DNA from: Zizania palustris
Taxonomy: Eukaryota; Streptophyta; Magnoliopsida; Poales; Poaceae
Direction: 5' to 3'
DNA length: 64,000 nucleotides
Assembly (NCBI GenBank): GCA_019279435.1
Contig: JAAALK010000283.1
Location: 4,712,001 to 4,776,000 of the forward strand
Below the pieces are notes generated by a model. It was not told where the DNA came from. It made no database searches and was given only the letters and a program-made list of their open reading frames with translations. Of this stretch, positions 33,415-44,539 are shown one piece after another. Numbering within the stretch: position 1 is the stretch's first letter; every line of letters starts with the position of its first letter. The translations under genes were made by a program, and so were the position numbers.

Positions 33415-36400
33415 TGTAACACCCCAAGATTTAAAAAGAAATAAATAAAAGAAATATATTATCAAAGGAATTTCTGAATATTATTATTAAAGAAAAATCC
33501 TTAAAGAGCCCTATTAAATCCAAAAAGGGGGAGATATTCAAAATTTGGACTTGAAAAATTTATGGGATAAACTAGAAGCCAAAACATAATTTCAGGAATT
33601 TTTACAAATTTGTATTAATAGTGATTCAACCCTTAATCAAATAAATGAATTACTGGAATTATTTTAAATCAGAAAACATTTATAAATCTAAATGGGCCTC
33701 AACCCTCAAAGTACCCCCAAGCTCGGCCCAGTCCAGCTGCGTGTCACTGACAAGCAGGACCCGCCTATCGGCGCGCTCCCCCTCTCTCCTCTCTCGCCCG
33801 CGCCCGCCTCGGTCCCACATGGTAGCCACTCACTCCCCTTTTCCTCTCTCTGACCGACGGGGCCCGCCTGTCTGGTTTTCCTTTCTCGCTCACCCGCCGA
33901 CAGGTGGGGACCACCTATCGGGATCGTCTTCCCCGATGGAAAGGGATCCCCTTTCCATCACCGGCAACCCCCACCTTCCAAATCCGCCGCCGTCGTCTCC
34001 CCCTTGCCAAATTGGCGCCCAATCCCGACTTGCCAAGCTCCGGTGATCCCTTTCCAACTAGAGCCACACGTTTTCGGCATACATGGAAGGATCTCTCGGT
34101 TATGGCAGGTTCACCGGAGAGAGGGAGTATGGAAACCCTCGGTTACCTTCCATGCGCTCGCCGCCGATGACCCTATTTAAACCCCTCGTCCTCACCGCAC
34201 TCAGCCCACACCAACGCAGCCGTGCTAGAGCGAAAACAGAGCGCTGACACCCTCATTTAGGCCTTCGGTTCTGCTTCGACTCCAGCGACCTCCCACCACC
34301 ATAGCAAGCCGCCACCGACCACATCGTCGCCACCATCATGACTGCCAAAGCCCGCCCGTCCCCGGCATCCACTCCATTGGCCGTGGGCGCCACCAGATCA
34401 TCGTCGCCGACGAGCACCCGAGGAGCCTCGTCGTCTACCCTTGCCGCCGGTCGCCGTCAGTCGTCCGCCGTCGCCATCTCTGGTACCATCGCGCTCCCCT
34501 CACTCTCCTCTTTCCGTTTTCGCCGAGAGCTAGGCCTCTAGGCCCTCTCCATCACCGTCGCCGCCGCGCCCGAGGCCGCCATCGCCGGAGACGAAGGGTA
34601 AAATACCCTCGGCGCCATGTGCCGTGCCGGAATCCATCTGAGCCGCACGATCCCGAGCGAACGGCACAGATTAGATCCTGTGGGGATCTAATCTGAGCCC
34701 TCGGATTCGGTCAAATCGGTATCCTTTAATCTGGACCATCAATCACTATTTAAAAGTTTGACTCAATCTTGTGCGTCCACTTCGTACCGGTTCGCTAGAT
34801 CTAATTGTGGACGTCCGATTTCATTTAAACCTTCCCGCCTCGCGCCCGATCGCCGGATCCAGATCCGACGGTCCTGGTTGATCCGGTCCACGCGCACAGT
34901 GCAGCGGTCCACTGTGAGCCTGGCTCACCGTGGACCAGAGCCCATTTTCCAGTTTAAATAAAATTCCAGAAAATTGTTTAAACTTTGAAAATTCATAACT
35001 TGCTCATTTTAACTCCAAATTTCACCATTGAAATTTTGTTAAATTCATCATTTTATTCTCTACACAATAAAGTCATAAAAACAGTATGTTACTATTGCCC
35101 AAAATAAACTTATTAATTAAATGAATAAAAACCCCTTAGGATTAAAGTTATTAATTCATAAAATAAATTGGGGAAAGCCTTAAAAACTAATCTTTAATGT
35201 TTTTCACCAAACTTCAGAATATTAAAACTTTACTTCACCTACTAAAACCCATAAACATATATGTCTATTATTTGGTGAATTTTTATTTGTTTATTGAATG
35301 TATTGTTTATTTTTCCGTATCGAGAAGACTACGAGTTCGTCGAGGAGCCGGAGTTTTATCTCGAGGTTCCTCCATCACCATTTGCTGAGCAACGCAAGTC
35401 ATCGAACCCTCCTGTGGAAATAGTTGATCATCATTGCAGCCCAGTTTTTCATAACTACCGCTATAACTCATAGGATATTATTGCATTAGTCAAATATCAA
35501 GCCCTACACTTATATTTATTAGATCCCCGTCCTTGTGTGCAAACCCAAGCCATGCTTATTGAGCCTTAACTCCTTGTCACTCTACTATAAAAATATTAGC
35601 TAGTGCCCAATGTATCGGCACAACTACTATAGGATAAAAAGAATGAGTCGTAGATAGATGGATTATGTTATATGAATTTCCCTGTTATTCTTGTCTCTGG
35701 ACTCTGTTGGAGTTGGCTATGTTATAAGTATGGTGGGTTCCGGGTGCAAGCTCGGGAACTGGTTGGTCGCACCCGGGGCACTATAAGGACCGGTCTGTGG
35801 GATCTGTTGCAAAGCATTTCCGTACCAACCACAAGTCTAATGGGTAAGTCCTAACTGGAAGTATGGAACAATCCGACTCGATGCACCATAGTGGAGGGGG
35901 CAAGGGGCAACCTGCGGGTGACTTGTACCGACGAGGCTCAAGGGGGGGTATGGTGGGGCTCCGACACGTCAGGACACCATATGAAACCTATAAGAGGGTG
36001 CTGTTGAGTCGAGGAGGACCATATGGAAGGTTTTGGCACGAGTTCCCGTGGTATGGGTCATCTCGTTACACTTTGGTGTAGGTGATGAGTGCGTGCCTTG
36101 TGGGTACAGTGGTACATCTCTGATCAGAGTAATTTAATCTTTTCGAAAAGCCGAGCCCACGGTCAAGGGCGGGTTGTGTGACTACTCGCAGTTAGTTTAC
36201 TATTGTTTGAATGGTTGAGTTATTCATGGCATGTAAGGACTGTTGAGCGAGGTGGGGCTGACTGTACCCCTCGAGTTAGAAGATGATGATGCATACACAT
36301 GTTTACATTTTAGTACTAATAAATTGATCACATTTAATTGCTTTACCAATTATGCTTTTCCGCAAAATTAGCCACTATCTCCCTTGTTATTACTCTGCAT

Positions 36401-36715
36401 TATATTTGCATTCGGTGGCTTGTTGAGTACGTTTGTACTCACCCCTGTTGACTTACACCACCAGAGCCCGTCTACTTCGAGGAGGATGAAGGTCTGGAGT
36501 AGCGACCCAGTCAAGGCGAGACTGGAAGGAGGCGTTCATCTAGGACCCTTGGATTTATTAGTTTCTCTTCATCTTTATTCACTTTTGTACTAATATGGTC
36601 TACGAACCGTGAATGATTGCTCATATTGTACGTGGTCGCATGATGAATGTCTTGGTTTATTGATTTTCTATGGAATTTCAATAAAGGTCCTGATTTATTA
36701 AATCAGGGCGTGACA
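33415..36715 (+). repeat. Chr-1 3' LTR (3301 bp)
   Basis: Starts TGTAACACCCCAAG after the polypurine tract AAGGGGATAGGAT and ends GGGCGTGACA. A TATA-like CTATTTAAACC lies at about 34172. The GC-rich stretch near 33700-34560 is followed by a long AT-rich leader. A 60-codon ATG ORF at 35672-35854 has counterparts of 60-62 codons in the other three chromovirus LTR copies. The next bases, CCGTG, are Chr-2 LTR. Confidence 0.9.
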
Positions 36716-38970
36716 CCGTGGGCTCGGCTTTTCGAAAAGATTAAATACTCTGATCAGAGGTGTACCACTGTAGCCACAAGGCATGCACTCATCACTTACA
36801 CCAAAGTGTAACGAGATGACCCATACCACGGGAACTCATGCCAAAACCTTCCATATGGTCCTCGTCGACCCGACAGCACCCTCTTATGGGTTTCATATGG
36901 TGTCCCGACGTGTCGAGCCTCACCATACCCCCCTTGAGCCACGTCGGTACAAGTCACCCGCATGTTGCCCCTTGCCCCCTCAACTATGGTGCATCGAGTC
37001 GGATTGTTCCATACTTTCAGTTAGGACTTACCCCTTAGACTTGTGGTTGGTATGAAAGTGCTTTGCAACAGATCCCGCAGACCGGTCCTTATAGTGCCCC
37101 GGGTGCGACCAACCAATGCCCTAGATTGCACCCAGAACCCACCATACTTATAACATAGCCAACTCCCACAGAGTCCAGAGATGAGAATAACGGGGAAATT
37201 CATATAACAGAATCCAACTATCTACGACTCATTCTTTTTATCCTATAGCATTTGTGTCGATACGTTGGACACTAGCTAATATAATATTTGTAGAGTGACA
37301 AGGAGTGTTGGATCAATAAGCATGGCTTGGGTTTGCACACAAGGACGGGGATCTAATAAATATAGTGTAGGGCTTGATATTTGACTAATGCAATATTATC
37401 CTATGAGTTATAGCGATAATTTATTAAAACATGGGCTCAATGATGATCAAAATGGGGGTTGTTACTTGCCTTGATCAGCAAAGGGGGAAGGTGGAACCTC
37501 AGGATAGAACTCCGGCTCCTCGACGATCTCGTAGTCTTCTCGATACGGAAAAAGTAAACATAACATTTAATAAACAATCAAAATAGCACAAAGTATAAAC
37601 ATACAAGTTTATGGTTTTATATAAGGGGAATTAATCCTCGTTATTCTGATGTCATGCTGAAAGAATATTAAAGATTAATTTTTAGGGGTTTTCCTGATTA
37701 TTTATTGAGTAATGAATTTTATTCCTAAAGGGGTTTTTATTCATTTAATTAATAAGATTATTTTGGGCAAAAGTAACATACTGTTTTTATGGCATTAATA
37801 TGTAGAGAATAAAATGCTGAATTTAATAAAATTTGAATGGTGAAATTTGGAGTTAAAATGAGCAAGTTATGAATTTTGGAAGTTTAAATCATTTTCTGGA
37901 ATTTTATTTAAATAGAAAATGAGATTTAGTCCACGGTGAGCCAGGCCCATGGTGGACTGGGTCACTGTGCGCATGGACCGGATCAACCAGAGCCATTGGA
38001 TCTGGATCTAGCGATCGGGCGCGAGGATGAAAAGCTTAAGTGGCTATCGACGGTTGAGATCGCCCGATACCCCTTCGGGTTTAATCGACGGCCGGGATTA
38101 AATCCCACGGGGGATTTAATTCTTATCGCCCGATCTCGATCGAATGGCCAGAACTCAATCCGGCACAGCACGTGGCACCGAGGGTACTTTACCCTTCTTC
38201 CCCAACTCCGCGCGATACTACGGCGAGCTATTCCGGCGACAGTGAGGGCCTAAAGACTTGCCTACTGGCTGAAAGGGAACCAGGGGAGTGTGGGGAACAC
38301 AACGGTACTAGAGATGGCGATGACGGGGAAGTGGCGGTGGTCAGCGACGAGGGTAGATGGCGGAGCTCTTCGGGTTCTCAACGGCGACGGTGATCCGATG
38401 GCGCCCACGGCCAACGGAGTGGATGCCGGGGACGGGCGGGCTCCGGCGGTAACGATGGTGGCGACGACGTGGATGGTGGCAGCTTGCGATGGCGGTGAGA
38501 GGTCGCCAGAGTCGAAACTGAGCCGAAGGCCTAAATGAGGGTGGCGGCGCTCTGATTTCGCTCTAGCACAGCTACAGTGGTGTGGGCTGAGTGCGGTCAG
38601 GGCGAGGGGTTCTTATAGGGGGGTCGCCGGCTTCCAAACGGAAGGGAACCGAGGGTTTCCCTTTTCTCCTCACCGGTGTACTTTCCTAAAGCTCGGGTCC
38701 TTTCTATGTATGACGAAAACGTGTGGCCATCAGTGGAATGAGATCACTGGCGGTCGGAGAAGGCGATCCTGCGGCTAATTTGGCGAGATCGGGCACGGGG
38801 CGACGGATTTGGTAAGTGGGGGCTCGCCGTCGATGGAAAGGGGATCCCTTTCCATCGGGGAAGATGATCCCGACATGTGGCCCCCACCTGTCGGTGGGCG
38901 AGTGCGAAAGGGTGAGGCGCCGACACGTGGGCCAGGGCGGTCAGTGGCTAAAGCGTGGCTAGAGAGGCTG
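36716..38970 (-). repeat. Chr-2 3' LTR, proximal piece
   Basis: Matches about 45097-47350 of the Chr-2 5' LTR. It starts abruptly at CCGTGGGCTC next to the Chr-1 terminus. At its right end the first 400 bp of the LTR and the polypurine tract are deleted. The break lies at a shared CAG (LTR GAGGCTG-CAG joined to CAG-AGAATCTCG). Confidence 0.88.
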
Positions 38971-38998
38971 GCAGAGAATCTCGTCCTCGAGATTCAGA

Positions 38999-41900
38999 TC
39001 AATCCTCGAATAGCTCAGGATGTTGTGCTTTGAGTTCTTCCTCCTTTTCCCACGTAGCTTCCTCTATGGGATGATTGCTCCACCGAACTTTACAGAAGCG
39101 GATGACTCGATTCCTGGTGATCCTTTCTTTGACTTCCAAGATCTTGACGGGCTTTTCCACATAGGTCAGATCCTCTTGAACATTCAACTGCTACAGGTCC
39201 ACTTGCTCTGTTGGGACTCGAATGCACTTCTTTAGTTGAGACACATGAGACACATCATGTACCCCAGCCAATGAGGGTGGCAGTTCCAACTGATAAGCGA
39301 CTTCGCCTTGGCGTCTAACAATAGGAAAAGGTCCAACATATCGAGGTGCCAACTTTCCTCTCATGTTAAACCGCTGAGTGCCACGGAGAGGGGTAAATCG
39401 AAGGTAGATGTGGTCTCCCTCTTCAAATGCTAGATCTCAGCGATGATTGTCTGCATAGCTCTTCTGTCGAGATTGGGCTGTCTTGAGTCGGTCTCTGATA
39501 ATCCGTACCTTCTCTTCAGCTTCCCAAAGGATATCTATTCCAAACACCTAGGATTCACCGGTTTGATCCCAAAGTAGAGGCGTCCTGCACTTACATCCAT
39601 ATAGGGCTTCGAACAGGGACATCTGTAGGCTGGCTTGATAACTGTTGTTGTACGAGAACTCGATGTACGGTAAACTCTTGTACCAAGTTCCTTCAAAATC
39701 CAAGACGCATGCCCGAAGCATATCCTCCAATATCTGATTCACCCTTCCAGTTTGTCCATCAGTCTGAGGGTGGTATGCGGTGCTGAAGTTTATTCTCGTT
39801 CCCATCTCCTCTTGAAGGTTTTTCCAGAATCGAGATGTAAACTGACTCCCTCTATCGGAGACTATCTTCTTGGGTACTCCATGAAGACACACGATGCGGG
39901 CCATATATAACTCTGCGAGCTTAGGGCCATTGAAGGTTGTCTTGACGACTATGAAGTGAGCTACTTTGGTTAGCCGGTCAATGATTACCCATATAGAATC
40001 ATATCCAAGTTGGGTCTTTGGGAGTCCGGTGATGAAGTCCATACCGATCTCTGCCCGTTTCCATTCAGACACTTTAAGTGGCTGTAACAGCCCTGCGGGT
40101 CTCTGATGTTCTGCCTTCACTCATCGGCAGGTGTCACATTCTGCGACAAACTGAGCAATCTCTTTCTTCATGGGCTTCCCTTAGAATAAGGGTTTTTATC
40201 TCCGGTTTATCCGGCACACAGATCCTGGTTCCAAACCATATGGTGCCATTCTCGTCCTCTGAAAATCCTGGGGCCTTACCATGTCTCATGTTCTTCTTGA
40301 TGGCAGCTATATCCGGGTCTTCTAACTGAGCTTCACAGATCTGCTCGAACAGGACTGGTTGGGTCTCCAAGGTGGCTAGATATGCTCCTGTGGTTAATCC
40401 GAGGTTCAACTTTTCCATTTCCTTATATAGCAAAGGCGCGTGACCCTGAATCACGATGGCGGTGCAGTATCCCTTACGACTTAATGCATCAGCTACCACG
40501 TTTGCTTTACTGGGATGGTAGGGAATACCTAAGTTGAAGTCCTTTATTAATTCCAACCATCACCTTTGCCTAAGGTTGAGATCCGGCTGCGTGAAGATAT
40601 ACTTGAAACTCTTGTGATCCGTAAAGACTTCGCAGCGATTTCTGACCAAATAATGCCTCCATATCTTAAGGGCGTGCACAACAGCGGCCAATTCCAAGTC
40701 ATGTGTCAGGTTGTTTAGCTCATGAGGTCTCAACTGACGAGAGGCGTATGAAACAACCTTTTCGTCTTGCATAAGAACACATCCCAATCCTTGGCGAGAT
40801 GCGTCGCAATAAACATGGAAGTCCTTCCTGATATCCGGTATGGTTAGTATGGGTGCTGACACCAGCCGGGCCTTGAGGGTGCGAAAACTTTCCTCACACT
40901 CGGGAGTCCATTCAAACTTTTCTCCCTTCTGCAGCAACTTGGTCATAGGCTTGGCTATCTTGGAAAAATTCTCGATAAATCGGCGATAGTAACCTTCCAA
41001 ACCAAGAAAACTTCGTATCTCCGATACGTTGGTGGGTGGCAGCCAATCCGTAACTGCTTCCACGGTGGCAGGATCCACTGCGATACCTTGTGCAGAGATG
41101 ATATGTCCAAGGAACTTTACTTCCGCCGTCCAAAACTTACACTTGCTGTACTTGGCGTATAACTGATGTTCCCTTAGCTTTCCTAAGGTCAACCAGATGT
41201 GAGTTCCGTGCTCCTTTTGGTCCTTGGAATAGATGAGGATGTCATCTATAAATACCACGATGAACTTGTCCAAATATTCCATAAACACCTTATTCATCAT
41301 ATTCATGAAGAATGCTGGGGCGTTGGTTAATCCAAAAGACATAACAGTGCACTCATACAATCCATAACGAGAGGTAAAAGTCGTCTTGGGTATATCCTCC
41401 TCTCGAATCCTCAACTGATGATATCCGGATCGCAGGTGGATCTTGGAGAACACCGTAGCTCCTTTCAGCTGGTCGAATAGATCATCGATCCTGGGTAATG
41501 GGTACTTGTTCTTGATGGTCACCTCATTCAGGGCTCAATAATCTACACACATACGCTTAGCCTTGTCTTCTTTCTTCTCAACGAAGATGACGGGGGCTCC
41601 CCATAGGGATGTGCTAGGTCTGATGTATCCCTTCTTCTCAAGATCCTCCAGTTGCTGCTTCATCTCAGCTAGCTCGTTGGCGGCCATCCGGTATGTTCGC
41701 TTGTAGATGGGAGTAGTTTCGGGTACTAGATCAATCCGGAACACAATATCTCTCTTGGGTGGCATCCCTGGTAAATCCTCCGGAAATATGTCCCGGTATT
41801 CACAGACTAATGGTATCTCCTCCAAAGTAATCTGGTGTAGCCTCGGTCTTCCGGACTTCTGGCTTGGCATCTGAAACATGACAGCAGTCCCTTCTTCACT

Positions 41901-43404
41901 GGTCACAGTTACTTGTCTCCGGGCACACCTTATCACACCCTGGTGCTTATTGAGCCAATCCATTCCTAAAATGAGATCTAAACCTTGGCATTCTACTAGG
42001 ATGGGGTCAACCCAGAATATTGTGCCTTTGATATCTACCCATACCCTTGGACTATAGGAATGGGCTTGAGTTTGTTTGCCAGGGGTTGCTATTAATACTG
42101 GTCTTGGTAGTTCACTTGCGTTCAGACTTCAGATTATTCTTCTCCACAAAAGTTGTTGATATAAAGGAGTGTGTAGCTCCGGTATCAAATAATACCACTG
42201 CAAGGGCCGAATGTACCGTGAACTTACCCATGACGATCTCGGGTGCGGCATAGGCTTCCTCGGCGGAGACGTGGTTGACTCGGGCGTGGACTGTCAAGTT
42301 GGTCGTGACTCCTTGGGCGCGCTTGGGGTGGGGGCACTGGTGAGAATAATGCCCCTCCTGTCGGCAGTTGAAGCATATCACGGGCTTGCCGTGCTTGTCG
42401 CACAGAACCTCTGCTTTCTTTGCAGGTGCGGGTGGAGCGGCCGGTGTGGCGGGAGCGGGGCGAGGATGTCCGGCTCCGACGTTGGCGGTGGGTGGCGTTG
42501 GACGATACACCGGGCGTGGATGATATTGGGGCGCCGGTGGGAGAGGTGTGAAGCAGGTCCTCTGCGCCATGCCTTGGTTCTAGCGGAAGGCAATCAGTCT
42601 CTTTTTCTTTAGGTCGACCATGTTCTGCTGGCTCTCCTGAATAATCGCCTTATTCACCAACTTCTGGAAGTTGGCGTAGTCTCCGGAGACCAGTTGAAGG
42701 GAAAGCTCATCCTTCAGCCCCCAGAGGAACTTTGACTGCCTTGCCGTATCAGTACGGACCTCCTCAGGCGCATACCGGGCCAACCGGTTATACTCATGGA
42801 GATACTCTGTGACGGACCTGCTTCCCTGCTGCAGGACCCTAAACTCCTGTTGCTTCTAGGCAATAATGCCATCTGGGACATGGGCTGCGTGCAAGGCGGC
42901 GGAGAACTTGGCCCAAGTGTGGACATGTCCCTCGGGCAGAGTCTCACGCAGGTTGTCCCACCATTCCGCGGCAGGACCCTGTAGTTGGTGGGCGGCAAAG
43001 GCTACCCTCTCCTGCTCGGTACAAGTCAGGAGGTCCAACTTCTTCCCAATCATCCTCAACCAATCACCAGCCTCCATGGGGTTGGTGGTGCTTGAGAAAG
43101 TGGGAGGGCGAACTCGGAGAAACTCCGAGAGCTAGGAGGCGGGTGCAGGAGCGGGAGTGGTGGGGCGAGGTATCTCTGGCTGCTGCTGGAGGCAGAAGAA
43201 TTGAGCCTGCTGCTCTTGCATCTGCTGCTGCTGCTGCATCTGATTCAGCAGTGCGGCCACCAGCTGGTTCTGGTTGGCCATCATTTCGACCAGCGTAGGG
43301 TGATTGGCGATTGGGGCTTGCCTCTGCCCAGTCGCTCCCCATTGAGGCAGATTACCGTTGTCCCCTCCATTCTGGGGAGCATCAGAGCCTTGAGTGTGAG
43401 TCAT
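38999..43404 (-). pseudogene. Chr-2 gag-pol
   Basis: Gag begins MTHTQGSDAPQNGG at 43404. The knuckle CFNCRQEGHYSHQC, protease FDTGATHSF, RT with FIDDILIYSK, RNase H, integrase (GMDFITGLP and VSDRGSQF) and a C-terminal chromodomain-like segment (RVIRFCKVRWSNHP, EEATWEKEEELK) follow in order. In the integrase the last catalytic Glu is replaced (QTGRVNQ). Stops near 42850, 41530, 40560 and 39435, plus frameshifts, break the frame; at least three of the stops are CGA to TGA changes relative to Chr-1. A deletion in the integrase zinc finger (near 40130-40170) removes HDTLYSIHPGSTKMYQD. Confidence 0.92.
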
Positions 43405-43591
43405 CTTGAAGTTTCCAAAACAGACAACACTTTCTTAGGGGGAATGATGCTAAGTCTTATTTCAAAAATGCGTCATCCTTATGATTACATTTATTGTCTT
43501 TTATTTAGTTCTTCACTCATGCCTTATATGTGACATGAGTGGCATTACAATCAAAACATTAAAAGAAAACAATCAATCGTAAAGTCTACGT

Positions 43592-44404
43592 CTAAGGTAG
43601 CTCAGGGGACGACTCGACCATGGGCTCAGTGGAGACGGTCGGGGTGGTGGAGCTGGAGGGTCCGGCGGGAGGTGCGCTGTGGGAAATCCTCTTAGGCCTC
43701 ACTGTGGGGATCCAAAGTGATTTCCGCTTGTGGGGCAGAAGGGGTGCGACCTCCTCGAGATCCTTCTTCAACTCCTTAAGCTGATGGCGAAGCTGGGTGG
43801 TGACGAGGGCGCCTTGGCATAGTAGTTCGTTCTGACGCCTCAACTCCTCTACCTCGAGGGTCAACTGAGGGTTCTGCTGGACCTATCGATGAAGATCGGC
43901 ATTCTCGTGGTTCAGATTCTCCGAGGTATGGCAGTAGAAGTCTATGGTGTCGTGCTAGCTGTCTGCATCAAGAACGGCCTCTGTGTGGAGGTTGTCCATG
44001 GCCTCCAAAAGTCTCATGGTGCGGGCGATGGCGGAGTTGCTCTGAGTGAGGGGGCTGATGTAGATGTTGTGGTGACTCCCTGGCGTGCGCATGGGCATGA
44101 AGCGGTAGACGGTGCCACGGAGGTGGTAGTCGTAAACCAATCGGAGCTCGGCGAGGGCCTGGAGTGCAGCACGCTGGCTGGCCACCACGAACGAAGGTCC
44201 TCCAACTCCATGGGTGTAGAAGGGAGGCTGCGTGGACGAGGAGCGGATGACAACCGTGACCTCGCAATAGCTCTCGCTTGCATCGGGAAAGATCCCGTGG
44301 AACGCGGGCTCATGGACGAATCCAAGAAAGTCGACGAGCATACGAAGCTCGCGGATGAATCCGGCCTCGTCGCGAAGAGTCCCACTCATGGTATGGACCG
44401 GCAT
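43592..44404 (-). pseudogene. Chr-2 ORF0 (full-length leader ORF, two stops)
   Basis: 271 codons from MPVHTMSGTLRDEAGF to SSPELP, the only complete ORF0 in the window. The predicted helix RDEAGFIRELRMLVDFLGF, strand-like segments (AFHGIF, YCEVTVVIRSS, FYTHGVGGPSFVV) and helix SQRAALQALAELRLVYDYHL follow the order of a dsRNA-binding domain. Next come FMPMRTPGSHHNIYIS, RLLEAMDNLHTEAVLDA, and a coiled coil (EELRRQNELLCQ, LRHQLKELKKDLEEV), then a Ser/Pro tail. Stops at 43955-43957 (CAG to TAG relative to Chr-1) and near 43883. It lies between the primer site and gag, so it would be the first ORF of the genomic RNA. Confidence 0.78.
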
Positions 44405-44523
44405 CTACAAAAGAGAAATTTTTTGTGAAAACTTCAGAAGATGAGAGGTGAAGTAATTTTGTAAGAAAATATGGCTAATATAAGTCCTAGGGTCAGGTCT
44501 GTTTGGCTTCCTACAGTCAAGTC

Positions 44524-44536
44524 GGCTCTGATACCA
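44524..44536 (-). other. Chr-2 primer-binding site
   Basis: The minus strand reads TGGTATCAGAGCC three bases inside the 5' LTR, complementary to initiator-Met tRNA. Confidence 0.92.
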
Positions 44537-44539
44537 TCT

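Larger units (their letters stand above)
20779..36715 (+). mobile_element. Chr-1: Tekay/RIRE3-like chromovirus lacking its 5' LTR
   Basis: Plus-strand element with truncated ORF0, gag (split by Sire-1), pol with a C-terminal chromodomain-like region, polypurine tract and a complete 3' LTR ending exactly at GTGACA (36715). Its left end joins mid-ORF0 straight to Chr-2 LTR sequence. A deletion therefore removed its 5' LTR, primer site and the first 22 codons of ORF0, with 33 bp of the target. It lies tail-to-tail with the Chr-2 body. Confidence 0.88.

Noticed and set aside
34338..34541. Plus-strand ORF in the GC-rich part of the Chr-1 LTR (MTAKARPSPASTPLAVG)
   Set aside because: A similar reading exists in the Chr-2 LTR, but low-complexity Ser/Ala/Pro sequence and DNA-level similarity explain it; no protein evidence.
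44524..44536. Possible tRNA gene fragment
   Set aside because: The match to the initiator tRNA is only the 3' end and sits at the LTR edge: it is a primer-binding site. No full tRNA cloverleaf was recognised in the window.
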